Origin: Brevibacillus sp. JNUCC-41
GTDB lineage: Bacteria > Bacillota > Bacilli > Bacillales > DSM-1321
Length of the DNA: 64,000 nt
Assembly: GCF_014844095.1 (NCBI RefSeq)
Contig: NZ_CP062163.1
Location: 3,629,501-3,693,500, forward strand
Reading direction: 5' to 3'
Part shown: positions 1 through 9,252 of the stretch, piece by piece
Layout of the letters: every line of letters starts with the position of its first letter
Position numbering within the stretch: the stretch's first letter is position 1
Notes under the pieces: model-generated
Databases searched by the model: none
Told to the model about the DNA's origin: nothing
What the model saw: the letters and a program-made list of their open reading frames with translations, nothing else
Made by a program: the position numbers and the translations under genes

Positions 1-1
1 T

Positions 2-472
2 GATCGGCATCTGCTGGACAAAACAGAGAGTTGGTTGGTTTTTACTGGTTATGCAGCGTTTGTTTGGTCGACTCTATTTGGGTTAATCCACATTTACTGG
101 GCTGCAGGAGGCACTTTAGGATTTGAAGGCAGGACGATGAGCGAAGTGTTATTCATCATTAATCTGGTTGCAATTGCCCTATGTATAATTGCTGCTTTTA
201 CTGCACTTGCACTTGTTCAAACATGGGGACGAAGGTTTCCATCATGGTTGTTGCTCACTTCAGCATGGGGAGCGTGTGTGGTATTGGGTTTGCGCGGTGG
301 TGCAGGGATAATTCAAAGCTTGTTGGAAGCAGAACCACTTTCTTTACTATTAATAATTGTTGAACCGTTTTTCTTGTTAGGAGGTATCTTATATGGACTT
401 CTTGCTTTTCTTTACATTTATACCTCCAATAATGGGAGAAAAATAAAACAGAATGAGATAAATATGAGGTGA
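2..472 (+). CDS. DUF3995-type membrane protein, 5' partial
   Basis: The reading frame is open to the left edge, so the gene very likely starts outside the window; the internal TTG at 35 is not a convincing start because no ribosome binding site precedes it. Four hydrophobic segments are visible, with the family-like stretch FGLIHIYWAAGG near the start and a second helix rich in Ile and Ala. This pattern matches the small DUF3995 integral membrane proteins, whose function is unknown. The C-terminus is short and basic. No close gene follows it in the same direction. Family assignment is from memory of the motif, with moderate certainty. Confidence 0.6.
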   Translation, partial: DRHLLDKTESWLVFTGYAAFVWSTLFGLIHIYWAAGGTLGFEGRTMSEVLFIINLVAIALCIIAAFTALALVQTWGRRFPSWLLLTSAWGACVVLGLRGGAGIIQSLLEAEPLSLLLIIVEPFFLLGGILYGLLAFLYIYTSNNGRKIKQNEINMR

Positions 473-921
473 ACCTATAGTTCTTCAAGAAACGGGCGCG
501 ATTCTTGAGGAAGGTTCGCTTTTCTTATAGAACTCTCTCAGTTAATTAAGTATTTCTTACGAATGCTCGCTTATTCGCAGGATTTCATCCCACAAGTAGA
601 GTATGAATGAGTGAATTAAAGGGGATTTGACCGTTTGGCAATATGAAGGCAGATGGAAACAGAGGATTTAACCTAAATCCCTTAATATTCCATATTCTGC
701 ACACTTCTCCACGACATCCCCGGGGCTTTCCCTCCCATGTCTCAACGGGTCATATTTGTATGCCCTCTCATTCCTTCGTTATGCCTATCCAAGGGGTGGA
801 GGCTGGTATTGCTAACGGGACGGGTGATTGCCCTTTTGTTCTATACATCCAGTACTCCGTGCTTCTTTGAAATCCTACGAATAAGCCAATGCTCGTGAAT
901 GACGATATCAAAAGGCAAGTT
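473..921. other. intergenic stretch, no supported gene
   Basis: A frame of 75 codons is open at 643-870 on the plus strand, but it has no ribosome binding site and no recognisable motif. I see only a small inverted pair (TCAAGAA / TTCTTGA) around 486-512. The stretch lies next to a broken IS110 gene and may hold IS-flanking sequence. Confidence 0.4.
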
Positions 922-1660
922 TCATGCTGCATCTTGAGCGATCGGATAAACTTTTTCTGGGGAATATTCAGATCCAGTTCTGGCCATCCCCAAGTTTACC
1001 ACACAACTTCATGACAGATTTCATTTTCTTTGTTTTTTTCACCTTAACATTTGTGGCGTGAATGGCTTGGAACTCAGGGTTATTCATGATCAGACTCATC
1101 GTCGCAAGAAATAGAAAACGTCTGAGTCGAGATCTTCCACGTTTGGATAGGACAATTTGGCCTTTCCACTTCCCAGAGCTTGCCTCGGAAAGGTGCAGAC
1201 CTGCGTGACGCAATAAAGCATTGCCATGAGCGAATCCACTTAAATCACCTGATTCTCCAAGAATACCAGCCAGTGTAATCGTGCTAATTCCTTTAATCGC
1301 GAGTATTTTTTCGGCATAAGGGATCTGTACGAGTATGTTTGTGACTTCTTGTTCAACTGCTTCAAGTTGGGCGGTCGCAAGATCGTATTCCTCAAGCAAT
1401 TGCTTCAAATGAAGTTTATAAGCATCAAGAGCTTTTTTAGTACCAACCGATTTGTTAGCTAGTTCAATCAGTGAATCGGCCTTTGGAATACAGGCATGTC
1501 TTTTCATCACCGATTTCCATCCTTTAACGATATCTTGAGGCTGTAAGGAACGTAGTTCAACTGGAGTAGGAAATAGACGAAGGGTTGCGATAGCTCCCTT
1601 TGCTGTAACATCTTTGAAGACTTGACGTATTTCAGGGAAGACGATATCTACCCAGCGATT
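922..1660 (-). pseudogene. IS110-family transposase, C-terminal part, broken
   Basis: The reading frame carries the C-terminal half of an IS110 transposase (Transposase_20 domain), with the helix-hairpin stretch AKGISTITLAGILGE and the typical NALLRHAGL and SKRGRSRLRRFLF segments. The N-terminal DEDD catalytic domain is missing: homology stops near 1660 at an in-frame stop. Near 1000 the frame shifts, and the natural C-terminus (MARTGSEYSPEKVY...) continues in another frame to a stop at 922-924. The element is therefore 5'-truncated and frameshifted and cannot transpose itself. It ends a few bases from the truncated polyamine gene on the opposite strand, so the IS event probably removed that gene's start. 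Confidence 0.85.
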
Positions 1661-1674
1661 TAGTTAGTTCATTT

Positions 1675-2841
1675 ATGCCTCACGGGGTAACGGGTGCCAG
1701 CATTCTCTCAACTTCCCATTTTTCGATTCATACATGGCCGGAACACCGTTATGCTGCTTTAGATTTATATACGTGCGGAAATCAGGAATTATGGCCAGTA
1801 TTAGAAGAGATTCTTAACAAAATGAAAGTGGGTTCTGCTTTTGTTTATGAACTTTCACGCGGGCATGAATCAAAAAATAAACCTGCCATAAAAGATCTTA
1901 TTTTCACTTATGATGGCAGTAAAAAGAAAGATAGTGAAAGGACTGTAGAATTACTGGATGACCGCGGAAATGCATATGATAGTATACAGTTAAAAGAACT
2001 TGTGGAAGGACAACATAATATTCTCTATCATGGATCAAGTCAATTTCAAGATATTACATTGGTTGAGGACAATGACTTGCGTTTATATTTAGATCAAGAG
2101 TTACAATTTTCTTCATTGGATGAAAGGCATTATCATGAAGCATTAGTATTTCCTGCGATGGAGATGGCTTCTGACCATGAACGGGTTCTCATATTGGGAG
2201 GTGGAGATGGACTTGCTTTACGTGAAGTTCTTAAATATCCCAACGTAAAACATGTCGATCTTGTTGATATAGATTCTCAGGTGATTGAACTTGCAAAGAC
2301 GAATCCAAAATTAATAACTCAAAATAATTGTTCTTTACTGGACGAAAAGGTAAATATTCATTTTGAAGATGCAAACAAATTTACTTTAAGGGAATTGCAG
2401 CCCTACAACGTAATAATTATTGATTTTCCAGATACCGTTGACCAAGTCATTAGCTCATTATATACAGTTGAATTGTTCAGCCAAACAGCAAAAATATTAT
2501 CGAAACAAGGTGTGTTAGTTTGTCAGTCCAATTCACCAGAAGATACACCAACAGTATTTTGGAGTATTGGTAAAACAATTAATAGGGCCGGTCTTAATAC
2601 ACTTGAATACAATGTTATTGTTCCCTCTTTCGGCTTATGGGGGTTTCATTTAGCATCACATTTCAAGTTTCCAAGAATTATTCCGAGTATTTCTGTCCAA
2701 CATCAAGTACTAAATTCAGACATGTCGAATTTGTTTACTATTCCTTCGTCAATTAAGGAAGTACGGGGAAAAGCTGTTATAAATAGCCTCAAAAATCTAA
2801 ACTTACACAAGTTGTATAAAAACGAAATAGAAAAATGGTGA
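1675..2841 (+). CDS. AdoMet decarboxylase / spermidine synthase fusion, N-terminus lost
   Basis: Residues 1-115 resemble the pyruvoyl S-adenosylmethionine decarboxylase SpeD ([20 protein letters not shown]), and residues 130-350 are a spermidine synthase (aminopropyltransferase) with ERHYHEALV, the AdoMet-binding loop GGGDG at 175-179 and the catalytic-type DFPD at about 250-253. Fused, the two halves would make decarboxylated AdoMet and transfer its aminopropyl group to putrescine. The usual self-cleavage pair Glu-Ser appears as Thr13-Ser14, so processing is doubtful. No ribosome binding site precedes the ATG, and roughly 40 residues of SpeD are missing where the IS110 remnant begins. The synthase half is complete. 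The gene may be silent or make an active synthase only. Confidence 0.8.
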   Translation: MPHGVTGASILSTSHFSIHTWPEHRYAALDLYTCGNQELWPVLEEILNKMKVGSAFVYELSRGHESKNKPAIKDLIFTYDGSKKKDSERTVELLDDRGNAYDSIQLKELVEGQHNILYHGSSQFQDITLVEDNDLRLYLDQELQFSSLDERHYHEALVFPAMEMASDHERVLILGGGDGLALREVLKYPNVKHVDLVDIDSQVIELAKTNPKLITQNNCSLLDEKVNIHFEDANKFTLRELQPYNVIIIDFPDTVDQVISSLYTVELFSQTAKILSKQGVLVCQSNSPEDTPTVFWSIGKTINRAGLNTLEYNVIVPSFGLWGFHLASHFKFPRIIPSISVQHQVLNSDMSNLFTIPSSIKEVRGKAVINSLKNLNLHKLYKNEIEKW

Positions 2842-2900
2842 CCAAACACCAGGTTTTATAGAAACCAAAAAAAATACATTTTAGTTTAGCTGTTTAAAAT

Positions 2901-2930
2901 GACTCCGGTAATGCGCCGGGGTCTTTTTTT
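2901..2930 (+). terminator. rho-independent terminator after the polyamine gene
   Basis: An eight-pair stem (GACTCCGG with CCGGGGTC) and a seven-base loop are followed by a run of T. Confidence 0.8.
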
Positions 2931-2956
2931 TGGGTACATTCGTTTTAATGAATTCG

Positions 2957-3085
2957 CTAAATAGCGATCCACTCTTCAGTTAGGTTAGTTAAAGTTGGAC
3001 TATCCATTACACCAATGCATCTGTTAGATGCTGAGAGAATTTCCCACATGTATTTAGCGCCATCTCTTTCTCCTTCTTATCATAT
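2957..3085 (-). pseudogene. short C-terminal gene remnant, unknown
   Basis: The minus strand keeps about 40 codons ending in NLTEEWIAI and a stop. Upstream the frame is broken by a one-base shift near 3070 (YDKKE... continues in another frame). I do not recognise the family. The rest of 2931-3240 holds nothing else I can support. Confidence 0.3.
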
Positions 3086-3260
3086 AGTTCATTCAGTAAT
3101 TTCTTTCATTTAACCCCAGGAAATTCTAAAGGTAAGTGCATATACACATTTTTTGTGAATTTCATTCTTATTGATAGAAGATGGACATTTACCACGACAC
3201 AATGTCATTCCATGACACATATACATACAGGGTAAATGATTATATAGGAGGGGCAACATT

Positions 3261-3824
3261 ATGAATAAGGAATGGTTAACTAATTTGGTTGGGAAAGTTC
3301 TAAAGGTAGATAGAGGAGGGCCTGAATCTCGGACAGGATTATTATTAGGCATTTATGATGACCACTTATCGATTTTAACTGAACAAGAAGGTGTTATCTA
3401 TTATAAAACTGACCATATCAAAAGTATTACCGAGAATGTAAAGAAGGGGTTCCAATTTCAACTGGAGGTTCCCGAAGATTTTACTTTTAAAACAGCTGCA
3501 ACTTTTAAAGGCTTACTAGGTGACCTCAGAAATCAATGGGTAAATATTAACCGAGGCGGTCCCGAGAAGCTTGAAGGCGTACTTCATGATATTAATGATG
3601 AATTCGTAACATTAATCCTAAACGAAGAAGTTATTCGTCTGTCAATGTTCCATATCCGCAGCATCAGTTACGGGGCAAGAGTAGAGAAACAAAAGGAAGA
3701 TGAAAAATCAGAAAAAAATAAAAATAATAAAGACGATGGAAAAGCGGAAAAAAATAAAAATAATAAAGACGATGGAAAAGCGGAAAAAAATAAAGATAAT
3801 AAAGCAGAAGAAAAAGAAAAATAG
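3261..3824 (+). CDS. cotB: spore coat protein, CotB family
   Basis: This is a CotB-like coat protein of 187 residues. It has two Lsm-like repeats, each with the RGGPE motif (residues 18-22 and 94-98) followed by a strand ending HIKSI or HIRSI, as in B. subtilis CotB. The C-terminus from residue 135 is a Lys/Glu/Asn tail with a near-perfect repeat, KNKNNKDDGKAE, analogous to the charged tail of CotB. A clear ribosome binding site (AGGAGGGG) sits nine bases before the ATG. CotB is a surface protein of the outer coat. The length is about half that of CotB of B. subtilis because one RGGPE repeat and the Ser-rich tail are absent. A SigK/SigE-like CATATA lies about 40 bases upstream. Confidence 0.85.
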   Translation: MNKEWLTNLVGKVLKVDRGGPESRTGLLLGIYDDHLSILTEQEGVIYYKTDHIKSITENVKKGFQFQLEVPEDFTFKTAATFKGLLGDLRNQWVNINRGGPEKLEGVLHDINDEFVTLILNEEVIRLSMFHIRSISYGARVEKQKEDEKSEKNKNNKDDGKAEKNKNNKDDGKAEKNKDNKAEEKEK

Positions 3825-3893
3825 TATAACATAAATGATGTGTCGCTTCTTGGGCAGAAGCGACCATCCAATTAATAAGGGGGGACTCCTCAG

Positions 3894-6014
3894 ATGAAAG
3901 AACAAAATTTTCACGAAGCACTTAATTCACTGATAGGTTTTAATATTAGTATTATTTCCGATGATAAAACCGTTCATAATGGGGTAGTACTTGATGTGAA
4001 AAGCGACTTTATTGTCATTCAAATGAATCCTGATAAACAATGTTATTTTAACTTAAATCAGGTTTATGCCTTATTAAAAAACACCAAAGAATTCCAGGTT
4101 CAAATACTTGACCACAAACCAACACAGAAACAAAGTTTTACAGAACTAATAAATGAACTCAAAGGTCAATGGGTGACAGTAAATAGAGAGAACAATCTAT
4201 CCTTTGACGGATTTTTAAGTACCGTAACTAATAATTATATCGTTTTATTAAATAAGGATAAACAACTTTATGTCCAATTATCAAATATACTCTACATTTT
4301 CAAAGGGATAGATAATAAGGAATCATCCGAGAACAAACAAAAGGAAAATAAGGACGAAAATACTGAAAATAAACAGTCAGATGCAGATCAAGTTAAGGAA
4401 AGTGATTCCGTGTTGAAGGAAGACACTGAAGTTAATTCCAAAGGGAAGGAAGAGCCTGCTGAACAGAAACAAGAACAGGACATTTTAACTTTTGAAAAAG
4501 ATGAACCAGCCTCTGCAAACTCGGAAGTTTTATCTGACGTGAAAGAAGAACCGACTGGTCAATCTACAGGAAATGAAGTGAACAAAGATCAATTCAACGT
4601 AAAAGAAAATAAGAAGGAAAAACCTTCAGAAACTAATCCTGAAATAAGTGTACATTCGGAAGTTTTATCTGACGTGAAAGAAGAACCGACTGTTCAATCT
4701 ACAGGGAATGAAGTGAACCAAGATCAATTCAACGTAAAAGAAAATAAGAAGGAAAAACCTTCAGAAACTAATCCTGAAATAAGTGTACATTCGGAAGTTT
4801 TATCTGACGTGAAAGAAGAACCGACTGGTCAATCTACAGGAAATGAAGTGAACCAAGATCAATTCAACGTAAAAGAAAATAAGAAGGAAAAACCTTCAGA
4901 AACTAATCCTGAAATAAGTGTACATTCGGAAGTTTTATCTGACGTGAAAGAAGAACCGACTGTTCAATCTACAGGGAATGAAGTGAACCAAGATCAATTC
5001 AACGTAAAAGAAAATAAGAAGGAAAAACCTTCAGAAACTTATCCTGAAATAAGTGTACATTCGGAAGTTTTATCTGACGTGAAAGAAGAACCGACTGTTC
5101 AATCTACAGGGAATGAAGTGAACCAAGATCAATTCAACGTAAAAGAAAATAAGAAGGAAAAACCTTCAGAAACTTATCCTGAAATAAGTGTACATTCGGA
5201 AGTTTTATCTGACGTGAAAGAAGAACCGACTGTTCAATCTACAGGGAATGAAGTGAACCAAGATCAATTCAACGTAAAAGAAAATAAGGAGGAAAAACTT
5301 TCAGAAACTAATCCTGAAATAAGTGTACATTCGGAAGTTTTATCTGACGTGAAAGAAGAACCGACTGTTCAATCTACAGGAAATGAAGTGAACCAAGATC
5401 AATTCAATGTAAAAGAAAATAAGAAGGAAAAACCTTCAGAAACTAATCTTGAAATAAGTGTACATTCGGAAGTTTTATCTGACGTGAAAGAAGAACCAAC
5501 TGTTCAATCTACAGGAAATGAAGTGAACCAAGATCAATTCAATGTAAAGAAAAGTACGGATAAATATAAGAAACAAAAATCCCTTGAAAAAAAGAAAAAA
5601 GAAAGTAAGAAGGAAAAACCTTCAAAAACTAATAAGAAAGAAAATAAGAAGGAAAAATCGTCAGAAACTAATAAAAAAGAAAATAAGAAGGAAAAATCGT
5701 CAAAAACTAATAAAAAAGAAAGTAAGAAGGAAAAACCTTCAGAAACTAAAAAAAAAGATATACAAGAGGCAATCCAAGATAACTTGACTGAAGAATTCAG
5801 GAACTCAGGCCCTCAAGAAATGAACGAACAATCCTCAAAGAAAAATAATTTAAAAGAAAAAATGAAACTGATAGATAAAAAATGTTACGAATTAATAAAA
5901 TCCACTGAAAAAATGTATACAGAAAACGGAAATGAAAAAAACAATTATTCTTCATTGATGAAATTTGCAGAAAGAGTGCATGGAAAATTGAAGGCAAAAC
6001 GGTTAAAGCCTTAG
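3894..6014 (+). CDS. CotB-like coat protein with large charged repeat region
   Basis: The first 140 residues form two CotB/DUF2642-like Lsm repeats (GQWVTVNRENN in the second), without the canonical RGGPE. Residues 210-555 are eight copies of a 45-residue Glu/Lys/Ser-rich unit starting SEVLSDVKEEPT. A Lys-rich block of four 13-residue units (KKENKKEKSSETN type) follows, then a predicted helical tail. The charged low-complexity region is expected to be disordered, like the tails of CotB and CotG that serve as phosphorylated scaffolds in the outer coat; that role is inference. A strong ribosome binding site (AAGGGGGGA) is present. The gene follows the first cotB by 69 bases and is probably in the same operon. 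Confidence 0.75.
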   Translation: MKEQNFHEALNSLIGFNISIISDDKTVHNGVVLDVKSDFIVIQMNPDKQCYFNLNQVYALLKNTKEFQVQILDHKPTQKQSFTELINELKGQWVTVNRENNLSFDGFLSTVTNNYIVLLNKDKQLYVQLSNILYIFKGIDNKESSENKQKENKDENTENKQSDADQVKESDSVLKEDTEVNSKGKEEPAEQKQEQDILTFEKDEPASANSEVLSDVKEEPTGQSTGNEVNKDQFNVKENKKEKPSETNPEISVHSEVLSDVKEEPTVQSTGNEVNQDQFNVKENKKEKPSETNPEISVHSEVLSDVKEEPTGQSTGNEVNQDQFNVKENKKEKPSETNPEISVHSEVLSDVKEEPTVQSTGNEVNQDQFNVKENKKEKPSETYPEISVHSEVLSDVKEEPTVQSTGNEVNQDQFNVKENKKEKPSETYPEISVHSEVLSDVKEEPTVQSTGNEVNQDQFNVKENKEEKLSETNPEISVHSEVLSDVKEEPTVQSTGNEVNQDQFNVKENKKEKPSETNLEISVHSEVLSDVKEEPTVQSTGNEVNQDQFNVKKSTDKYKKQKSLEKKKKESKKEKPSKTNKKENKKEKSSETNKKENKKEKSSKTNKKESKKEKPSETKKKDIQEAIQDNLTEEFRNSGPQEMNEQSSKKNNLKEKMKLIDKKCYELIKSTEKMYTENGNEKNNYSSLMKFAERVHGKLKAKRLKP
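4521..5556 (+). repeat. eight tandem 135-bp coding repeats
   Basis: The units start at 4521, 4656, 4791, 4926, 5061, 5196, 5331 and 5466, each exactly 135 bp (45 codons); the last is partial. Copies differ by only a few bases, including synonymous ones, which points to recent expansion or homogenisation by recombination. Copy number is likely to vary between strains. Confidence 0.95.
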
Positions 6015-6049
6015 ATACAATCCAGGGCTAATTGAAAGGAGGACATGGA

Positions 6050-6181
6050 ATGATGATTTTGTTTTTTTCTGTAATTGGGGGAGTCTTCTATTCTTTTTTT
6101 GTAAAACCTCAAAATCAAACCACTCCTGATACCGTAAATATTACACCATCCAAAAACAAGGCGGCGGAGGTAAATGCTTAG
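6050..6181 (+). CDS. 43-residue single-span membrane protein
   Basis: The small protein has one hydrophobic segment (ILFFSVIGGVFYSFFV) and a polar tail (PQNQTTPDTVNITP). A strong ribosome binding site (AAAGGAGG) precedes the ATG pair. Its last 8 bases overlap the start of the ArsB-type gene in another frame, so the two are probably translationally coupled. It could be a small partner subunit of the transporter, which is inference. I know no named family. Confidence 0.6.
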   Translation: MMILFFSVIGGVFYSFFVKPQNQTTPDTVNITPSKNKAAEVNA

Positions 6182-7529
6182 TTCACAAATTGTCTTGATG
6201 TCAATAATTTTTACTTTAACAATTATTCTCATGTTATGGAGACCATTTGGGATTAATGAAACGATACCTACTACAATAGGTGCCTTGACTGTATTAGTTG
6301 CAGGCATTGTTCCTTGGATGGATGTTTTAAATATTTTTGATATTATCAGGGGCGCTTCTTTAACCATATTATCCACCATAATGATGTCTATTGTACTTGA
6401 GAGCATTGGTTTTTTTAGGTGGATTGCTTTAAATATCATCATCCGGTCTAAGGGTTCAGGGGTTAGATTATTCGTTTATACTAATCTCCTATGTTTTTTC
6501 ATGACAATGTTTTTCAATAACGATGGAAGTATCCTTATCACAACACCTATCATTATTCACATTGTAACGTTACTAAAGATTAAACCTCACCAAAAAATCC
6601 CCTATCTAATATCAGGAGCTCTAATTGCAACCGCAGCGAGTGCCCCAATAGCAGTAAGCAATATTTCCAATTTGATTGCACTAAAAATTGTAGGATTGAG
6701 CCTAAATAGTTATATCAATATGATGTTTGTTCCTTCAATGATAGGGATTTTAACAATAGGGTTATTACTTTATCTATATTTTAAGAAGGACCTTCCAAGG
6801 AAAATTCCCAGTGTACCTGTAAAATGGGATAAAACCTTTTCACGCTATGTGCAAACTCATCCACTCGATGTTAAACAACATTCCGAAGATAATGATTGGA
6901 AGTTGTTTAAAATGAGTTTTGCAATCGTCATTTTAACTCGGGCGAGCTTCTTCGCACTTACACCATTTGGGGTTCCCTTGGAATTGATCGGTATGGTGGG
7001 AGCGTTCCTTTTGATATTACTTAGATGGTATAAAACCAAAACTGGTCTTGGCGATATTGTAAAGAAAACACCTTGGCATGTTCTTTTATTTGCTTTCAAT
7101 ATGTACGTGCTGGTATATGGGTTGAAGAATGTTGGCTTGAATGAATATATAGTCAGCAATTTAAAACCCTTAATTATGGACAGCCCATTCAACGCAACCA
7201 TGATCATGGGCATATTATTAACTATCCTATCCAATTTATTTAATAATCTTCCTGCAGTTATGATAGGGACTTTGTCGATAACAGAGATGGGATTGGATCC
7301 TCACCTTGTACAAATTGCTTATCTTGCTAACGTGATTGGAAGCGATATAGGTGCTTTGTTAACGCCTGTTGGTACGCTGGCCACATTAATTTGGATGTAT
7401 ATATTGAAGAAACACTCCATCAATATCTCCTGGGGAAAGTATCTTAGAGTTACCTTTTTAATAATTCCTATAGGGTTAATCGTAAGTTTAATCTCGCTGT
7501 ATTTTTGGACCAATTGGTTATTAATGTAG
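6174..7529 (+). CDS. arsB: ArsB-type ion transporter inside the coat cluster
   Basis: The protein is 451 residues with about 11-12 membrane segments and clear ArsB family signatures: the first helix followed by LWRPFGI, a FFNNDGSILITTPI loop like the FANDGAALILTPI of staphylococcal ArsB, ISNLI, and a C-terminal VIGSDIGALLTPVGTLATL. ArsB extrudes arsenite or antimonite using the membrane potential; related members of the ion transporter superfamily move Na+ or dicarboxylates. No arsR, arsC or arsA lies nearby. The gene is instead embedded between spore coat genes with short spacing, suggesting expression during sporulation in the mother cell. The substrate is therefore open. It starts at the ATG overlapping the upstream small gene. 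Confidence 0.8.
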   Translation: MLSSQIVLMSIIFTLTIILMLWRPFGINETIPTTIGALTVLVAGIVPWMDVLNIFDIIRGASLTILSTIMMSIVLESIGFFRWIALNIIIRSKGSGVRLFVYTNLLCFFMTMFFNNDGSILITTPIIIHIVTLLKIKPHQKIPYLISGALIATAASAPIAVSNISNLIALKIVGLSLNSYINMMFVPSMIGILTIGLLLYLYFKKDLPRKIPSVPVKWDKTFSRYVQTHPLDVKQHSEDNDWKLFKMSFAIVILTRASFFALTPFGVPLELIGMVGAFLLILLRWYKTKTGLGDIVKKTPWHVLLFAFNMYVLVYGLKNVGLNEYIVSNLKPLIMDSPFNATMIMGILLTILSNLFNNLPAVMIGTLSITEMGLDPHLVQIAYLANVIGSDIGALLTPVGTLATLIWMYILKKHSINISWGKYLRVTFLIIPIGLIVSLISLYFWTNWLLM

Positions 7530-7544
7530 GAAGGAGGGATGATT

Positions 7545-8213
7545 ATGAATAAAATATTACAAAATCTCAGAGGCAAAACAATTAAAATCGAAATTTCCGG
7601 AAAAAAATTTTTTTTCGGTACACTGGTTGATACTGGTATTGATGTAGTGGTTATCTTTAATGGACAGGATTTTGTGTATCTTCCAATAATTCATATTCAA
7701 AATTGCAAAGTAAATACTACGGAAAACGAGGAGATTTCCCCTCCTGAAGACTCACCTGGAATTGAAGCGGAGGAAGAATTATCACTACGAAAAACTCTTT
7801 TATCCGCGAAAGGGATGTTCACGGAAATATACGTAACTGGTAACCAGCCTTTACATGGTTATATAACAAGGGTGATGAATAATTACTTTGAATTCTATTC
7901 ACCAGTTTACAAGACTATGTATATACCTTTAATTCATTTAAAGTGGATTATCCCATACACAGACAACCAAACTCCTTATGGTTTAAGTAACAAGGATCTT
8001 CCTGTACATCCATCAAAACTTTCAATGGCAAGAACCTTTGACGTACAAATGGAAAAACTGATCGGTAGCTTAATTATTTTTAATATAGGAGAAAACTCCA
8101 ATTTAATTGGACAAATTAATAAGTTAGAAGATAATTTTGTTGAACTTATTACGGCAAGGGAGGAACCTGTATATTTAAATCTTCACCATATTAAAACAGT
8201 TCACCTACCGTGA
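7545..8213 (+). CDS. DUF2642 / CotB-like spore protein
   Basis: The protein has three Lsm-like modules of about 60 residues: GKTIKIEISGKKFFFGTLVDTG near the start, GMFTEIYVTGNQPLHGYI in the middle, and GSLIIFNIGENSNLIGQI at the end. Each closes on a HI- or HL-containing strand, as in CotB. It lacks a charged tail. The preferred ATG is at 7545 because the AGGAGGG box at 7530-7537 is spaced correctly for it; the ATG at 7539 is too close. It is the last gene of the coat operon and is followed by a terminator. A coat or exosporium location is inferred from family and context. Confidence 0.7.
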   Translation: MNKILQNLRGKTIKIEISGKKFFFGTLVDTGIDVVVIFNGQDFVYLPIIHIQNCKVNTTENEEISPPEDSPGIEAEEELSLRKTLLSAKGMFTEIYVTGNQPLHGYITRVMNNYFEFYSPVYKTMYIPLIHLKWIIPYTDNQTPYGLSNKDLPVHPSKLSMARTFDVQMEKLIGSLIIFNIGENSNLIGQINKLEDNFVELITAREEPVYLNLHHIKTVHLP

Positions 8214-8216
8214 ATT

Positions 8217-8241
8217 AAAGGCAGCAAATATGCTGCCTTTC
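8217..8241 (+). terminator. terminator of the coat operon
   Basis: A nine-pair hairpin (AAGGCAGCA with TGCTGCCTT) ends in T residues directly after the last coat gene. Confidence 0.8.
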
Positions 8242-8289
8242 TCACATATCTATCTTTTGGTAAAAAATCAGGAATTTGTTCAATCCGCT

Positions 8290-8518
8290 TTATTTTTCCC
8301 TCATATGATTATCGCTGTTGGCTTTGGTCCATGGAGTGGTCGAAAACCAAGGGAGTTTTTGTTGAATTGAAATAAGTGATACCCCTTCCCGAGGGTCTTT
8401 CTTTAGATACTCGATTTCTACGGGAATATTTAATGAGTATCCTGGTTTCTTATCAGGAAAATGCTCACCTTCTCCATGACAGTGTAAAACCTTCCCTTGT
8501 TTTAAAATAAGGTTCTAA
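8290..8518 (-). pseudogene. fragment of a small accessory gene, unknown
   Basis: About 70 codons are open on the minus strand (KVLHCHGEGEHFPD ... HMREK), closed by a stop at 8290-8292, with no start codon. It follows the remnant of the 82-residue gene on the same strand, so the two may once have been an operon. I do not recognise the family. Confidence 0.4.
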
Positions 8519-8749
8519 CCTTCTTGACTAACTCCGTAATATCTTTAGCATCGTATAAACAACATGATCTATTCGGAAATCCTTACTAGCAGCATAGCTA
8601 CATTTGATTTTCTGTATCCATTCGTACGCCGCAACTGCTGCAGTCCAATCTGGGTCTTCCTTATATTTTGCATTAGGAACAGGGAAGCTTCCATTTTGTA
8701 AAAATTTAGTTTCCTTAGAATGTAAGTAAACTTTGATATTAATGTTCAA
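8519..8749 (-). pseudogene. frameshifted copy of the 82-residue accessory protein
   Basis: The product MNINIKVYLHSKETKFL... is clearly paralogous to the intact protein at 15734-15982, sharing PDWTAA, AAYEWIQ, FRID and DITELVKKVR. In this copy a one-base loss near 8555 moves the last 15 codons out of frame. A third remnant lies at 34877-34937. The function is unknown. Confidence 0.6.
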
Positions 8750-8915
8750 CTTTCAACACCTCAATGACATATTTATCGAAATTATTCTATTCCTTCTCGA
8801 AAATATAATCTAGGTTATATGCGCCAACCAGTACTCTACCTTTATTCTTATAAGGGATTCATACTTTGGTAAGTAAATTTCCAAAAGGTGTATCACTAAC
8901 TTATGGTTAAAAGAC

Positions 8916-9231
8916 GAATTTTGTTGCTCATTGGGTTCCAGGTGTATTTAGTAATCTAGTAGGGTCTTTCTACGAAGAAGCTGAAACTATACAGGAATTT
9001 TGGAAGGTAATTAAACAGTGTAATAGAGTGGTAGATTATCCATCTAACAAAAGAGCATTCACAGGTAAACAAGAAAAAGAAATCGGCACCAAAGCATTCA
9101 AGGAATTTGCTATGAAGATGAAAAGTAGTGTGAACATGTATAAAGTGCAGTTTGCTTACTTCAATGGAATTGTGAATAAACTTATGAATGAGCTATACTT
9201 TGATGCAGATTTTATGGACAACCTTAATTAG
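8916..9231 (+). pseudogene. C-terminal half of an HTH accessory gene, inverted
   Basis: The frame reads ANFVAHWVPGVFSNLV ... FDADFMDNLN and is intact to its stop. The same protein sequence is present, more decayed, on the minus strand at 12855-13228 and 28767-29245. Here it is on the opposite strand to its own N-terminal half at 9253-9811, as if a roughly 360-bp segment had flipped inside the gene. Confidence 0.6.
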
Positions 9232-9252
9232 TCTCAATAAAAGGTTTTTCCT

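Noticed and set aside
643..870. 75-codon plus-strand ORF near the IS110 remnant
   Set aside because: No ribosome binding site, no recognisable protein pattern; composition fits non-coding IS flank.
4521..5556. CRISPR-like array
   Set aside because: The repeats are contiguous 135-bp coding units without spacers.
6011..6442. 143-codon minus-strand ORF over the start of the ArsB-type gene
   Set aside because: Overlaps two plus-strand genes with good ribosome binding sites; the minus frame has none.
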